DNA of 64,000 nucleotides from Roseinatronobacter sp052379845 (GCA_052379845.1 JBQTCF010000008.1), one strand, 5' to 3'; positions 1 to 9,383 are shown, counted from the stretch's first letter. Numbers and translations: made by a program. The notes: a model not told the origin generated them from the letters alone.

Positions 1-155
1 GCGCGATCCTTGGCGCGCTGATCATGCAATCGCTGCAATCGGGTATGGCGATGGTGGGTGTTGATGCGCCGTTGCAAAACATCGTTGTAGGCAGCGTGCT
101 GGTTCTGGCCGTGCTGATCGACATTATCTACCGCCGCCGCACAGGAAAGGGCTAA
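1..155 (+). CDS. xylH: D-xylose ABC transporter permease XylH, C-terminal end (partial)
   Basis: Only the last 50 codons lie in the window; the frame is open from base 3 to the TAA at 153-155. The peptide has the final transmembrane segment of a sugar ABC permease, with the family-typical stretch GVDAPLQNIVVG followed by a hydrophobic helix and a short basic tail (YRRRTGKG). The residues match the C-terminus of XylH/RbsC-type permeases, which carry the pentose through the inner membrane. It sits three bases before the ATPase gene and is followed by xylulokinase and xylose isomerase, which makes D-xylose the likely substrate. The start of the operon (xylF, most of xylH) is outside the window. 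Confidence 0.85.
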   Translation, partial: AILGALIMQSLQSGMAMVGVDAPLQNIVVGSVLVLAVLIDIIYRRRTGKG

Positions 156-158
156 ACC

Positions 159-905
159 ATGACGCCACTTGTAGATATCCGCAATATCTCGATCGCTTTT
201 GGCGGGGTTCAGGCGGTCGACAATGTGTCAATCGACCTTTATCCCGGCGAAGTGGTGGGGCTGCTGGGTCATAACGGCGCAGGCAAATCCACGCTGATCA
301 AGATCCTGTCAGGGGCCTATAAGGCTGATAGCGGGGAAATCTGGATTGATGGCAAACGCGCCACGATCAACAGCCCCCGCGATGCGCGCGCGCATAATAT
401 CGAAACCATCCACCAGACCTTGGCCTTGGCCGACAACCTGCCTGCGCCTGCAAACCTGTTTCTGGGGCGCGAATTGCGCACCATGTTCGGGTTTCTGGAT
501 GACAGCCGCATGGAGGCCGAAACCACCAAAATCATGGCGCGGCTGAACCCCAATTTCAAGAAAATTGCGGAACCTGTCAGTGCCTTGTCAGGGGGTCAGC
601 GCCAGTCTGTGGCAATTGCGCGCGCGGTCTATTTCAATGCTCGTATCCTGATCATGGACGAACCCACTGCAGCCCTTGGCGTGCATGAAACCAAGATGGT
701 GGCCGATCTGATTATGGAACTGAAGGCCCAGGGGCTTGGCATTTTCCTGATCAGCCATGACACCCGCGAAATGATGGAATTGTGCGACCGGGTGTCTGTG
801 ATGAAAAACGGCCAGCTTATCGGCACCGAACGGGTCGAGGATGTGACCGAAGATGACATTCTGTCGATGATCATCATGGGCAAGAAAGCAGAAAAAGCGG
901 CATGA
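159..905 (+). CDS. xylG: D-xylose ABC transporter ATP-binding protein
   Basis: A 248-residue single-domain ABC ATPase that powers sugar import. Walker A (GHNGAGKST) is near residues 37-45, the signature LSGGQRQ near 143-149 and Walker B (ILIMDEPTA) near 163-171, all intact. Many sugar ABC ATPases (E. coli XylG, RbsA) are tandem two-domain proteins of about 500 residues; this short form is the one found with alphaproteobacterial xylose and fructose (FrcA-like) systems, so it is not truncated and would act as a homodimer. It lies three bases after xylH and overlaps xylulokinase by four bases (ATGA), so it is translationally coupled in the xylose operon. Substrate is inferred from the neighbours. 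Confidence 0.9.
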   Translation: MTPLVDIRNISIAFGGVQAVDNVSIDLYPGEVVGLLGHNGAGKSTLIKILSGAYKADSGEIWIDGKRATINSPRDARAHNIETIHQTLALADNLPAPANLFLGRELRTMFGFLDDSRMEAETTKIMARLNPNFKKIAEPVSALSGGQRQSVAIARAVYFNARILIMDEPTAALGVHETKMVADLIMELKAQGLGIFLISHDTREMMELCDRVSVMKNGQLIGTERVEDVTEDDILSMIIMGKKAEKAA

Positions 906-2344
906 TGTATCTGGGATTGGACCTTGGCACATCCGGCCTGAAGGGGCTTGTCATTGATGACAGCGGCGCAGTGCAGGCCGAAGCCACCGCGCCCCTGAAT
1001 GTCGCGCGCCCCGCGCCGGGCTGGTCCGAACAAAACCCCGCTGACTGGATCGCAGCAGCGGGAACGGTGCTGCGCGCCTTGTCGGACAAGGTGGACATGG
1101 GCGCGGTCGCGGGCATTGGCCTGTCGGGGCATATGCATGGCGCAACGGTGCTGGATGCGTCTGACAAGGTGCTGCGCCCCTGCATTTTATGGAATGACAC
1201 CCGCGCCCATGCGCAGGCGGCGGCGCTGGATGCCGACCCGCAGTTTCGCGCGGTCAGTGGCAATATTGTCTTTCCGGGGTTTACCGCGCCGAAACTGGTC
1301 TGGATGGCGGATGAAGAACCCGACCTGTTCGCGCAAGCGGCCAAGGTATTGTTGCCAAAGGACTATCTGCGGCTGTGGTTGACTGGCGCGCATGTGGCCG
1401 AAATGTCGGATGCGGCGGGCACAAGCTGGCTGGATGTGGGCGCGCGCGACTGGTCTGATGATCTTCTGGCGGCCACCGGATTGACGCGCGACCATATGCC
1501 CGCCCTTGTCGAAGGGTCCGCGCCGTCTGGCGGGTTGCGGGCCAAACTTGCGCAGGACTTCGGCTTGCGCGCGGGCATTCCAGTGGCAGGCGGGGCAGGG
1601 GACAATGCCGCAACCGCCATCGGGCTGGGCATCGCGCGGGGCGGTCAGGGTTTCGTCAGCCTTGGCACATCGGGCGTGCTGTTTGCCGCAACGGACGGCT
1701 ACGCACCCGCGCCTGAAACGGCCGTGCATACATTTTGCCACGCGCTTCCGGACACATGGCATCAGATGGGCGTTATTCTGGCTGCCACGGATGCGCTGAA
1801 CTGGTTTGCAGGGATCGCGGGCGCAAGTGCCGCCGAGTTGACAGCCAATCTGGGCGGCTTGCAGGCCCCCGGTCAGGCGCTGTTTCTGCCCTATCTGGGC
1901 GGTGAACGCACGCCCTTGAATGATGCGGGCATTCGCGGGGCGTTCATCGGGCTGGGGCACGCGACCGACCGCGCCGCCGCCACCCGCGCCGTAATGGAAG
2001 GGGTGGTCTATGCGCTGGTCGATTGCCAGCAGGCATTGGCGGCCACGGGCACACGGCTGGACACGCTGCTGGCCGCAGGCGGGGGGGCGCGGTCCGAATA
2101 CTGGCTTTCCGCCTTGGCCACCGCGCTGGACCTGCCAATTCAGGTGCCACAGGCGGGCGATTATGGTGCGGCCCTTGGGGCGGCACGGCTGGGCCTGATG
2201 GCCGCCACAGGGGCAGGGGCAGACGCCATGCCGCTGCCGCCCATTGCCCGCAGCTTTGACCCTGTAACCGACAAAACACAGGCTTTTCAGGACGGGTATG
2301 CCCGCTACTGCAAGGCCCAATCTGCAATCAAGGATCTGACATGA
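902..2344 (+). CDS. xylB: Xylulokinase
   Basis: A 480-residue FGGY-family carbohydrate kinase, the usual length for XylB. The N-terminal phosphate-binding motif LGLDLGTSGLKG begins at residue 4, and the C-terminal ATP-binding region carries the glycine-rich AAGGGARS motif. It phosphorylates D-xylulose to D-xylulose 5-phosphate in the cytoplasm, feeding the pentose phosphate pathway. It overlaps both the preceding xylG and the following xylA by four bases (ATGA), a strong sign of one transcript. Other FGGY kinases would be possible by sequence alone, but the flanking xylose isomerase fixes the assignment. Confidence 0.93.
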   Translation: MMYLGLDLGTSGLKGLVIDDSGAVQAEATAPLNVARPAPGWSEQNPADWIAAAGTVLRALSDKVDMGAVAGIGLSGHMHGATVLDASDKVLRPCILWNDTRAHAQAAALDADPQFRAVSGNIVFPGFTAPKLVWMADEEPDLFAQAAKVLLPKDYLRLWLTGAHVAEMSDAAGTSWLDVGARDWSDDLLAATGLTRDHMPALVEGSAPSGGLRAKLAQDFGLRAGIPVAGGAGDNAATAIGLGIARGGQGFVSLGTSGVLFAATDGYAPAPETAVHTFCHALPDTWHQMGVILAATDALNWFAGIAGASAAELTANLGGLQAPGQALFLPYLGGERTPLNDAGIRGAFIGLGHATDRAAATRAVMEGVVYALVDCQQALAATGTRLDTLLAAGGGARSEYWLSALATALDLPIQVPQAGDYGAALGAARLGLMAATGAGADAMPLPPIARSFDPVTDKTQAFQDGYARYCKAQSAIKDLT

Positions 2345-3642
2345 GCGATTTTTTCCAAGGCATCCCGCAAATCACCTATCAGGGGCCGGACAGCGACAAT
2401 GATTTCGCGTTCCGCCACTATAACCCCGATGAAATCGTTCTGGGCCGCCGGATGGAGGACCATCTGCGCTTCGCCATCTGTTATTGGCACAGCTTCGCAT
2501 GGCAGGGGGGCGACCCGTTTGGCGGGCAAACCTTCCTGCGGCCATGGTTTGGCGACAGCATGCAAAACGCCAAACTGAAGGCCGATGTCGCGTTTGACAT
2601 GTTCCGCATTCTGAATGCGCCGTATTATTGCTTCCATGACGCCGACATGCGCCCCGAAGGCGACAGTTTCGCGCAAACCACCCGCAATCTGGAAGAAATG
2701 ACCGAGTATTTCGCCGCCAAGATGGAAGCGGGCGGGCCGAAACTGCTGTGGGGCACCGCGAACCTGTTCAGTCACCGCCGTTTCATGTCGGGCGCTGCCA
2801 CCAACCCTGACCCCGATGTGTTTGCCTTCTCTGCTGCGACAGTGAAAACCTGCATGGATGCGACCCAGCGTCTGGGGGGTGAAAACTATGTGCTGTGGGG
2901 CGGGCGCGAAGGGTATGAAACCCTGCTGAACACCGACCTGACCAAGGAGCTGGACCATATGGGCCGTTTCCTGTCCATGGTGGTCGAATATAAGCACAAG
3001 ATCGGCTTCAAAGGGGCCATCCTGATTGAACCCAAACCGCAGGAACCCACAAAACACCAGTATGATTATGACGTGGCAACTGTGTTCGGGTTCTTGCAGC
3101 GGTTCGGGCTGGAAAAGGAAGTGAAGGTCAATATTGAACAGGGTCACGCCATTCTGGCAGGGCACAGTTTTGAACATGAACTGGCGCTTGCCGCCAGCCT
3201 GGGCATTTTTGGCTCCATCGACATGAACCGCAACGACTATCAATCAGGGTGGGACACCGACCAGTTCCCCAACAATGTGCCTGAAACTGCGCTGGCCTAT
3301 TATGAGGTGTTGCGCGCGGGCGGGTTTACCACCGGCGGCACCAATTTCGACGCGAAATTGCGCCGCCAGTCCCTGGATGCCGAGGACCTGATCCTGTCGC
3401 ATGTGGGGGCAATGGATGTGTGCGCGCGCGGCCTGAAAGCGGCTGCCGCAATGCTGGAAGATGGCAGGCTGGAATCTGCGCGCGCGGCGCGCTACGCCGG
3501 TTGGACCAAGCCAGAGGCACAGGCCTTGCTAAACAGCGATCTTGATACAATCACCGCGGACGTGCTGGCCCGCGGCATTGACCCGCAACCCAGTTCAGGC
3601 AAACAAGAGAAGCTGGAAAATCTGGTCAACCGGTTCATGTGA
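2341..3642 (+). CDS. xylA: Xylose isomerase
   Basis: A 433-residue class II xylose isomerase, which converts D-xylose to D-xylulose with divalent metals. The catalytic region CFHDADMRPEG (His99, Asp102) corresponds to the family His/Asp pair, WGGREGYETLLNTD is the classic signature, and IEPKPQEPTKHQYD carries a metal-binding glutamate and lysine. Length and motifs are complete. It is the last gene of the operon and overlaps xylB by four bases. The next gene is on the opposite strand. Confidence 0.96.
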   Translation: MSDFFQGIPQITYQGPDSDNDFAFRHYNPDEIVLGRRMEDHLRFAICYWHSFAWQGGDPFGGQTFLRPWFGDSMQNAKLKADVAFDMFRILNAPYYCFHDADMRPEGDSFAQTTRNLEEMTEYFAAKMEAGGPKLLWGTANLFSHRRFMSGAATNPDPDVFAFSAATVKTCMDATQRLGGENYVLWGGREGYETLLNTDLTKELDHMGRFLSMVVEYKHKIGFKGAILIEPKPQEPTKHQYDYDVATVFGFLQRFGLEKEVKVNIEQGHAILAGHSFEHELALAASLGIFGSIDMNRNDYQSGWDTDQFPNNVPETALAYYEVLRAGGFTTGGTNFDAKLRRQSLDAEDLILSHVGAMDVCARGLKAAAAMLEDGRLESARAARYAGWTKPEAQALLNSDLDTITADVLARGIDPQPSSGKQEKLENLVNRFM

Positions 3643-3661
3643 CCGCGCGCAATTGAAAAAC

Positions 3662-3686
3662 CCGCCCCTGAATGTATCAGGGGCGG
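3662..3686. terminator. Hairpin between convergent xylA and BMP-transporter genes
   Basis: A perfect 10-bp stem (CCGCCCCTGA / TCAGGGGCGG) with a 5-base loop lies 20 bases after xylA. On the minus strand the stem is followed by a GTTTTTC tract, so it fits a rho-independent terminator better for transcripts coming from the minus strand. On the plus strand only a weak ATTCCTT tract follows. It may serve both directions. Confidence 0.7.
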
Positions 3687-3739
3687 ATTCCTTGCAGGGG
3701 CAAGTTCCCCCATAAGCAATGTTATGTTAACGTGGCTCA

Positions 3740-3833
3740 GGGCGTGCGCGCGTCCCTTCGCATTCACTCCAGGCTTATGTTGTCGCATGTCTTTGGGCGC
3801 AAAACCGGTTCCCACTTTTGCGCGACATGCTTA
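3740..3833 (-). repeat. Dispersed palindromic element, copy 1
   Basis: The 46-bp core at 3785-3830 has inverted ends (GCATGTC ... GACATGC) and a central CAAAAG...CGGTTTTGCG stem. The same element occurs at 61577-61622 in the opposite orientation with 40 of 46 core bases identical, and weaker similarity continues for about 50 bases beyond the core on one side. Both copies lie between convergent genes. The TAA stop of the BMP gene (3831-3833) directly abuts the core. It resembles the short palindromic elements that are scattered through alphaproteobacterial genomes. Confidence 0.75.
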
Positions 3834-4895
3834 GGGCAAGCTGCCCTCAACCCCTTCGACATAGAAATCCATCGACAACAGCATCCCGTCATCAGGCAAT
3901 TCGCCATCCGCGACCTTCTCGCTGCCGTCCTGTGCGACAAGCGGCCCCTGGAACGGATGGAATGCGCCGCTGCGGATGTCTTCCATTTTCGCATCAACAA
4001 CATCGCGCACATCTTGGGGCACGGCGTCATTATAGGGGGCGATGGTCATCATATCAGCGCCGATCCCTTCCCATGTGTTGGCGGTTTCCCATGTTCCGTC
4101 CAGCACCATGCGCGTGCGTTCAACGTAATATGGCCCCCAGTTATAGACCAGCGCCGTCAGATGTGAATTCTCGCCATATTGCGCCATATCGCCAAGCGCC
4201 ACGACATATTTGCCCCGGTCCTCGGCGGCTTGTACCACGGCCGGGCTGTCGGTGAAATGGGCCAGCACATCAACACCCTGATCCAGCAGCGCATCAGCGG
4301 CGGTGCGTTCAAGACCGGGGTCAAACCATGATGAAATCCACACAACGCGGGTGGTGAAATCCGGGTTGACCGACCGTGCCCCCAGCGTCATGGCGTTGAT
4401 CCCGCGCAGCACTTCGGGAATGGGATAGGACGCTACCACACCCAGACTGTCACCCATCAGCCCCGCAACCATGCCCACCAGATAGCGGCTTTCATAGGCG
4501 CGGGTGTGGTAGATTGCCAGATTGGTGTCTTGCGTGTAGCCGGTGGCATGTTCAAACGCGATATCGGGGAATTGTGCAGCCACACGCGCCATCGGGTTCA
4601 TATGGTTGAAGGAGGTGCCGAAGATCAGCCCGAAATCCTGACTGGCAAACTGCCGGATCACGCGTTCCGCATCCGCGCCGCCGTCGATACTTTCGACATA
4701 GGCGGTTTCAACGCGGTCGCCGAATTCTTCTTCCAGCATCAGCCGGCCCAGATCATGCTGGTATGTCCAGCCCGCATCCCCGATCAGGGATGAATACACA
4801 AACCCGATTTTCAGCGGATCATCCGCCACCGCTGGCCCTGCCAGACCAAGGCCAAGCGCCGCGGCCAGAAAGATGGATGTTCTTTTTGGTGTCAT
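3831..4895 (-). CDS. BMP-family ABC transporter substrate-binding protein
   Basis: A 354-residue periplasmic binding protein of the basic membrane protein (BMP/Med/PnrA) family, which binds nucleosides or related compounds. The start chosen is the ATG at 4895, preceded by an AGGAGAG ribosome site. A signal peptide (about 24 residues, ending GPAVA) follows, then the family-typical start of the mature protein DPLKIGFVYSSLIGDAGWTYQHD. An in-frame extension upstream lies inside the permease gene and is not likely to be used. It is the last gene of the transporter block, 29 bases after a permease gene. Its link to purine-type deaminases suggests a purine, nucleoside or modified base as ligand. Confidence 0.88.
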   Translation of the reverse strand: MTPKRTSIFLAAALGLGLAGPAVADDPLKIGFVYSSLIGDAGWTYQHDLGRLMLEEEFGDRVETAYVESIDGGADAERVIRQFASQDFGLIFGTSFNHMNPMARVAAQFPDIAFEHATGYTQDTNLAIYHTRAYESRYLVGMVAGLMGDSLGVVASYPIPEVLRGINAMTLGARSVNPDFTTRVVWISSWFDPGLERTAADALLDQGVDVLAHFTDSPAVVQAAEDRGKYVVALGDMAQYGENSHLTALVYNWGPYYVERTRMVLDGTWETANTWEGIGADMMTIAPYNDAVPQDVRDVVDAKMEDIRSGAFHPFQGPLVAQDGSEKVADGELPDDGMLLSMDFYVEGVEGSLP

Positions 4896-4924
4896 GTTCA
4901 CTCTCTCCTGTTGTAATTTGTTTG

Positions 4925-5854
4925 TCATGCGGTCGGGCGGAAGGGTTTGCCCAGACATCCGGGGGCATTCAGGCGAATGCGGGTTGCGTCGCGGCTGATC
5001 AGGACAAGCACCACAATGGTGACCAGATAGGGCAGCATGGCCAGCACATGCGACGGCACCGCCAGCCCCAGCCCCTGCCCGTGAATCTGCATCACGGACA
5101 CAAGCCCGAACAGCCATGCCCCCAGCACCAGCCGCGCGGGTTTCCAGGTTGCAAACACCACCAGCGCAACTGCAATCCAGCCGCGCCCCGCGGTCATCCC
5201 CTCTATCCACAGTGGTGTGATAACACAGGACAGATACGCCCCGCCCATACCCGCCATCGCCCCCCCGAAGGCAATTGCGGCAAAGCGCACCTTCACCACG
5301 GAAAACCCCAAGGCATGCGCGCTGTCGTGGTTTTCGCCCACTGCGCGCAGGATCAGGCCAACACGGGTGCGCGTCAGCACCAGCGCGACAATGATTGTCG
5401 CGGCAATGGCCAAATAGACCGCCACATCAAGGCGGGTGAACATCGCGCCAATCACGGGCAGGTCAGACAGCACCGGCAATTCCACAGGTTGCACCCCGCG
5501 CATGTTGCGCCCCTGCCATGCCTGCCCCCAGAACGCCGACGCCCCGCCGCCAAGGATGGTCAGCGCCAGCCCTGCAGCGTATTGATTGACCTGAAACACC
5601 AGCACCAGCACGCCAAAAATCAGGCTGAACCCCGCACCGGCAACCGCGCCCACCAGAAATGCCAGCGCGAAATTGCCCGTTGTCAGGCCCACGGCAAACC
5701 CTGTCACCGCGCCCACCAGCATCATCCCCTCGACGCCCAGATTGACGCAGCCTGCCTTCTCCACAACCAACTCGCCCAAGGCGGCAAGTATCAGCGGGGT
5801 TGCGGTGCGCATGGCAGATACAAGAATGGCAACCATCAATGCTGAATCGATCAT
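4925..5854 (-). CDS. BMP-type ABC transporter permease (second permease)
   Basis: A 309-residue inner-membrane permease of the branched-chain/BMP group, similar in kind to YufQ/NupC-type subunits of nucleoside ABC importers. It has about eight hydrophobic segments and the family motif KAGCVNLGVEGMMLVGAVTG near residues 34-53. A region near residues 160-200 (GENHDSAHALGFSVVKVRFAAIAFGG) is typical of the cytoplasmic coupling loop. It overlaps the upstream permease by four bases (ATGA at 5851-5854) and precedes the binding-protein gene. Confidence 0.88.
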   Translation of the reverse strand: MIDSALMVAILVSAMRTATPLILAALGELVVEKAGCVNLGVEGMMLVGAVTGFAVGLTTGNFALAFLVGAVAGAGFSLIFGVLVLVFQVNQYAAGLALTILGGGASAFWGQAWQGRNMRGVQPVELPVLSDLPVIGAMFTRLDVAVYLAIAATIIVALVLTRTRVGLILRAVGENHDSAHALGFSVVKVRFAAIAFGGAMAGMGGAYLSCVITPLWIEGMTAGRGWIAVALVVFATWKPARLVLGAWLFGLVSVMQIHGQGLGLAVPSHVLAMLPYLVTIVVLVLISRDATRIRLNAPGCLGKPFRPTA

Positions 5855-6930
5855 CCGCGTGCCCCCTCGCCAAGGCGGCCCACCCGCACAACGCGGTAGC
5901 GCACCAGAACATCACTGGCCAGAAGGGTGACCAGCAGCACCCCCTGGAACAATTGCGCCACGGCGACAGGCACGCCCAGCATTTGCACATTTTCCCCGCC
6001 AATCAGGATCAGCGCCAGCAAATGCGCGGCCAGCACCACGCCAACAGGGTTCAACCGGCCCAGAAACGCCACAATGATGGCGGCGAACCCATAGCCGGGG
6101 CTGATTTTCGGCAGCAATTGCCCGACAGGGCCTGCAACCTCCATCGCGCCCACCAGCCCAGCCAACCCGCCTGTCAGCAGGAATGACAGCCACACCATGC
6201 GGTTGCGCGAAAACCCCGCATAACTGGCGGCATTGGCCGCATCACCGCCCACGCGCAACCGGAACCCGGCAACCATATGGTTCATTAAAAACCACACGGC
6301 CAACGCGGCCACAGGCAGGGCCAGCCAGCCAATATGCAACCGCGTGGCAGGCCATAACAGTGGCATAAGGGCTTCGGGGCTGAACAACCGGCTTTCGGGG
6401 AATCCGAAGCCCTGCGGGTTGCGCAAGGCCCCATGCACCAGCCATCCCAACAACTGATCGGCCACATAGATCAACATCAGACTTGTCAGAATTTCATTGG
6501 CGTTGAATTTCGTGCGCAGCAAGGCCGGAATGGCCGCCCAAGCCATGCCCGCCAGCGCGCCAGCGATGCACACCAGCACGAAGGTTCCCGGCACCCCTTC
6601 GCGCCACAGCGCAAGCGCCACCGCCCCGCCCCCGATCGCGCCAAGAACCAGCTGCCCCTCGGCCCCGATATTCCAGATATTGGCGCGGAACCCCACCGCC
6701 AGCCCCAGCCCGATCAGCGCCAGCGGCAGCGCTGCCAGCAGCCATTCACTTAACCCGAAGGCGGAATTCACGGGCGCTATGAAATAGGCGTAAAGCGCCG
6801 CCCATGGGTCGCGCCCGATGCCCAGAAACAGCAAAAACCCGAAGGCCACGGTTAGCGCAATGGCCAGCACTGGCGCACCATACAGCGCCAGTGGTGACGG
6901 TTTCAGGCGCGGAACAAGCCTAAGCGGCAT
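5851..6930 (-). CDS. BMP-type ABC transporter permease (first permease)
   Basis: A 359-residue inner-membrane permease, paralogous to the following gene and similar in kind to YufP/NupB. Many hydrophobic helices are visible, with the characteristic GFRANIWNIGAEGQLVLGAIGG motif. The start at 6930 was chosen because AAGGAG lies six bases upstream; it lies inside the end of the ATPase gene (TAG at 6920-6922). A longer reading starting upstream is possible but has no clear ribosome site. It forms the membrane channel with the other permease. Confidence 0.87.
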   Translation of the reverse strand: MPLRLVPRLKPSPLALYGAPVLAIALTVAFGFLLFLGIGRDPWAALYAYFIAPVNSAFGLSEWLLAALPLALIGLGLAVGFRANIWNIGAEGQLVLGAIGGGAVALALWREGVPGTFVLVCIAGALAGMAWAAIPALLRTKFNANEILTSLMLIYVADQLLGWLVHGALRNPQGFGFPESRLFSPEALMPLLWPATRLHIGWLALPVAALAVWFLMNHMVAGFRLRVGGDAANAASYAGFSRNRMVWLSFLLTGGLAGLVGAMEVAGPVGQLLPKISPGYGFAAIIVAFLGRLNPVGVVLAAHLLALILIGGENVQMLGVPVAVAQLFQGVLLVTLLASDVLVRYRVVRVGRLGEGARG

Positions 6931-8509
6931 CCACATCTCCTTGGGTGGGGGCAGGGTCCAGCGGCGCGGCCCCACTCATCAACAAGCCCAGATTTTCGCG
7001 GGTGCAGTGATCGCGGGGAATGGGTGCGGATAACTGGCCGCGATACAGCACCGCAACACAGTCCGACAGCGACAGCAATTCGTCCAGATCCTCGGACATG
7101 ACAACAACCGCCGCGCCTTTGTCGCGCAGGGCAACAAGCGCGGCATGAATGGCGGCCACCGCAGCCACATCCACCCCCCATGTCGGATAGGCCACGACCA
7201 AGGCGCGCGGGTCCGACAGGATTTCGCGCCCCACAATGAAGCGTTGCAAATTCCCGCCCGAAAGGGCCTGTGCCGCAGTGGCCTGCGACCGGGTTGCCAC
7301 GCGGAATTCATCAATCACGCGCTGCGCAAAGGCATTGCGCTTGCGGGTTGAAATAACCCAGCGCCATGTCAGCGGCACGCGCCAATGCGCCGTCAGAAAC
7401 CCGTTTTCCGCCAGCGACATGGGCGGCACTGCGCCGCGCCCCAACCGTTCGCCCGGCACGAACCCAAGCCCCAGTTTGCGCCGCGCCCCCGGCCCCAGGC
7501 GCCCCACGGCCTGCCCGCCCAGGGTGACCGCGCCGGCAGTGCCCGCCAGCCGTTCGCCCGACAATGCCGCCAGCAGTTCTTCCTGCCCGTTGCCTGCGAT
7601 ACCGGCAATGCCCAGAATTTCCCCGCCGCGCGCATGCAGGCTCAAGCCGTTTAACGCGGTCCCATGCGGGTTTGACGGGCGCAGGTGCAAATCCTGCGCG
7701 GCCAGTTGCACCGGCCCGCCCTGACCAGCGCTTCCGGCCCCGAGCGCGGGCATTTCCTGCCCGATCATCATACGCGCCAGATCGTTGACGCTGGCCCCTG
7801 CAACCGGCACGGTGCCCACAACCCGCCCCCCGCGCAGCACAGTTGCGCGGTCGCACAGCGTGCGGATTTCTTCCAGCTTGTGGGAAATGAAAATGATCGC
7901 GCGCCCTTCGCGGCGCAATTGGTTCAGGGTGTCGAACAGCCCAAGAATGGCTTGTGGCGTCAACACGGATGTAGGTTCGTCAAAGATCAGGATTGACGGG
8001 TCTTGCAACAACACGCGCACGATTTCCACGCGCTGTTGTTCGCCCACCGACAGATCAGCCACCACGCGGTCGGGGTCGATGACCAGCCCGTAGCGTTCAC
8101 CGATGTCCCGAATGCGGCGCGGCAGGTCGCGCCGGCGCGCAGGATCATCCAGCCCCAAGGCGATATTCTCGGCCACGGTCAGCGACTCGAACAGGCTGAA
8201 ATGCTGGAACACAACCCCGATTCCCGCCGCGCGTGCCGCTGCGGGCGAAGGGATGGCCCGTGCCTTGCCGTCAATTTCAATCAGGCCCGAATCCGGCGCG
8301 ACAAGCCCGTAAATCACCTTGATCAGCGTGGATTTTCCCGCGCCATTCTCGCCCAGAAGCGCCAGAATTTCCCCCGCGCGAACATCCAGCGACACATCAT
8401 CATTCGCCAGACAGCCCGGATACTGTTTGGACACGCCCGACACGCGCAAACGCGCAGGCCGGGTGTTGCCTTTTGCATCATCAGACGAAGGGGGTATATA
8501 TGCGTTCAT
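6920..8509 (-). CDS. BMP-type ABC transporter ATP-binding protein (tandem)
   Basis: A 529-residue protein with two ABC ATPase domains. The first has a full Walker A (LLGENGAGKST, about residues 51-61), the signature LSVGEQQR and Walker B LIFDEPTSVL. The second, from about residue 270, has a degenerate Walker A (GIAGNGQEELL) and the signature LSGGNLQR, as is normal in nucleoside/sugar tandem ATPases. Length fits the family. It overlaps the first permease gene. Substrate is most likely a nucleoside or purine-like base, by family and by the deaminases upstream. Confidence 0.9.
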   Translation of the reverse strand: MNAYIPPSSDDAKGNTRPARLRVSGVSKQYPGCLANDDVSLDVRAGEILALLGENGAGKSTLIKVIYGLVAPDSGLIEIDGKARAIPSPAAARAAGIGVVFQHFSLFESLTVAENIALGLDDPARRRDLPRRIRDIGERYGLVIDPDRVVADLSVGEQQRVEIVRVLLQDPSILIFDEPTSVLTPQAILGLFDTLNQLRREGRAIIFISHKLEEIRTLCDRATVLRGGRVVGTVPVAGASVNDLARMMIGQEMPALGAGSAGQGGPVQLAAQDLHLRPSNPHGTALNGLSLHARGGEILGIAGIAGNGQEELLAALSGERLAGTAGAVTLGGQAVGRLGPGARRKLGLGFVPGERLGRGAVPPMSLAENGFLTAHWRVPLTWRWVISTRKRNAFAQRVIDEFRVATRSQATAAQALSGGNLQRFIVGREILSDPRALVVAYPTWGVDVAAVAAIHAALVALRDKGAAVVVMSEDLDELLSLSDCVAVLYRGQLSAPIPRDHCTRENLGLLMSGAAPLDPAPTQGDVDAA

Positions 8510-8611
8510 AACAACACCGGATCACGGGTTTCGCGGACCTGTCCAGCCAAAGGCAGCTGTGCGTGCCCTGCCCGCATGGTTTGCATTCGACTTGGGCGGG
8601 ATGGTGCCCAA

Positions 8612-8632
8612 ATGCCCGAAAACCGGGCATTG
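8612..8632 (-). terminator. Hairpin after the hydrolase gene
   Basis: A perfect 8-bp stem AATGCCCG / CGGGCATT with a 5-base loop begins one base past the stop codon of the alpha/beta hydrolase. On the minus strand it is followed by only three T residues, so termination may be partial. It separates the enzyme genes from the transporter genes, which may therefore have their own promoter in the 124-base gap 8510-8633. Confidence 0.5.
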
Positions 8633-8633
8633 T

Positions 8634-9383
8634 CTAGTTTGTTGTCAACAGCCCGACCAGCGTTTGCGCCAGCATATCGGGCGCGGCCAGCATGGGCGCA
8701 TGTCCGCAGTCCAACCGCCGCAGGCGCGCGCCCGGCCATGCGGCGCACATGGCATCCTGAACCGCCGGCACAACGGACCGGTCAGCGCCGCAGCGGAGAT
8801 AGCTGCGCGGCACACGCCCAGCATTCGCGGCAGTGTGGACCACGCGCGGGGCGCGCACGGCTTCGCCTTGAAGTGTCAGGCGCATGGCAGCACTGCGCGC
8901 AGCGTCAGGGGGGCAGTCATGATAAAATATGCGGATAGCTGCATCTTGCGGCACCGATGACCCGCCCCGTTCCATGTGCAAAAACGCCCCTATGCCAATG
9001 GCCGCCGGGTCCGTGGCGACGAACGGCGCCACCATTTCGGGAAATGTTACCCCCGATGGCAGCATCATCCCCGCAACATAGATAAGCTGCGCCACCTTGT
9101 CGGGGTGGTTTTCGGCCAGTTGCGTGGCCAGCACGCCTGCGCCGCTATGGGCCACAATATGCACGGGCGCGGCTGCCGCCAGAAGGGCCGCGCGCGCATG
9201 CGCCACATGATCCGCAAAATTCACGGCGCCCGGCGCGCGCCCGTCCGCGCCGTTTCCCGGCAGATCAAGCGCAATCGCGTCAAAACCCGCGGCCTGCAGC
9301 GGCGCAATCTGGCTGTCCCAGACCCACGCGCCTTGCCATGCGCCATGCAGCAGCATGACCGGCGTTCCAAGGGGTTTACGCAT
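8634..9383 (-). CDS. Alpha/beta hydrolase
   Basis: A 249-residue alpha/beta-fold hydrolase. The oxyanion region VMLLHGAWQGAWVW is near the N-terminus, the nucleophile elbow is AHSGAG (serine nucleophile), and a C-terminal DCGHAPML supplies the catalytic histidine. It resembles the small esterase group of plant methyl esterases and hydroxynitrile lyases and their bacterial relatives. The start at 9383 was chosen because ATGCGTAA makes an eight-base overlap with the end of the dioxygenase gene. An upstream in-frame extension lies within that gene. Probably an esterase, lactonase or amidase step of the catabolic block; the substrate is unknown. Confidence 0.8.
   Translation of the reverse strand: MRKPLGTPVMLLHGAWQGAWVWDSQIAPLQAAGFDAIALDLPGNGADGRAPGAVNFADHVAHARAALLAAAAPVHIVAHSGAGVLATQLAENHPDKVAQLIYVAGMMLPSGVTFPEMVAPFVATDPAAIGIGAFLHMERGGSSVPQDAAIRIFYHDCPPDAARSAAMRLTLQGEAVRAPRVVHTAANAGRVPRSYLRCGADRSVVPAVQDAMCAAWPGARLRRLDCGHAPMLAAPDMLAQTLVGLLTTN

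Noticed and set aside
1187..2320. A 377-codon open frame antisense to xylB
   Set aside because: It lies wholly opposite a gene with full xylulokinase motifs, is rich in Arg/Pro/Gly/His as expected of a GC-rich antisense frame, and has no recognisable domain.
4763..5845. A 360-codon plus-strand frame opposite the BMP permease
   Set aside because: Composition is dominated by His, Gln, Pro and Arg with no domain; it is the complement of a permease gene with clear family motifs.
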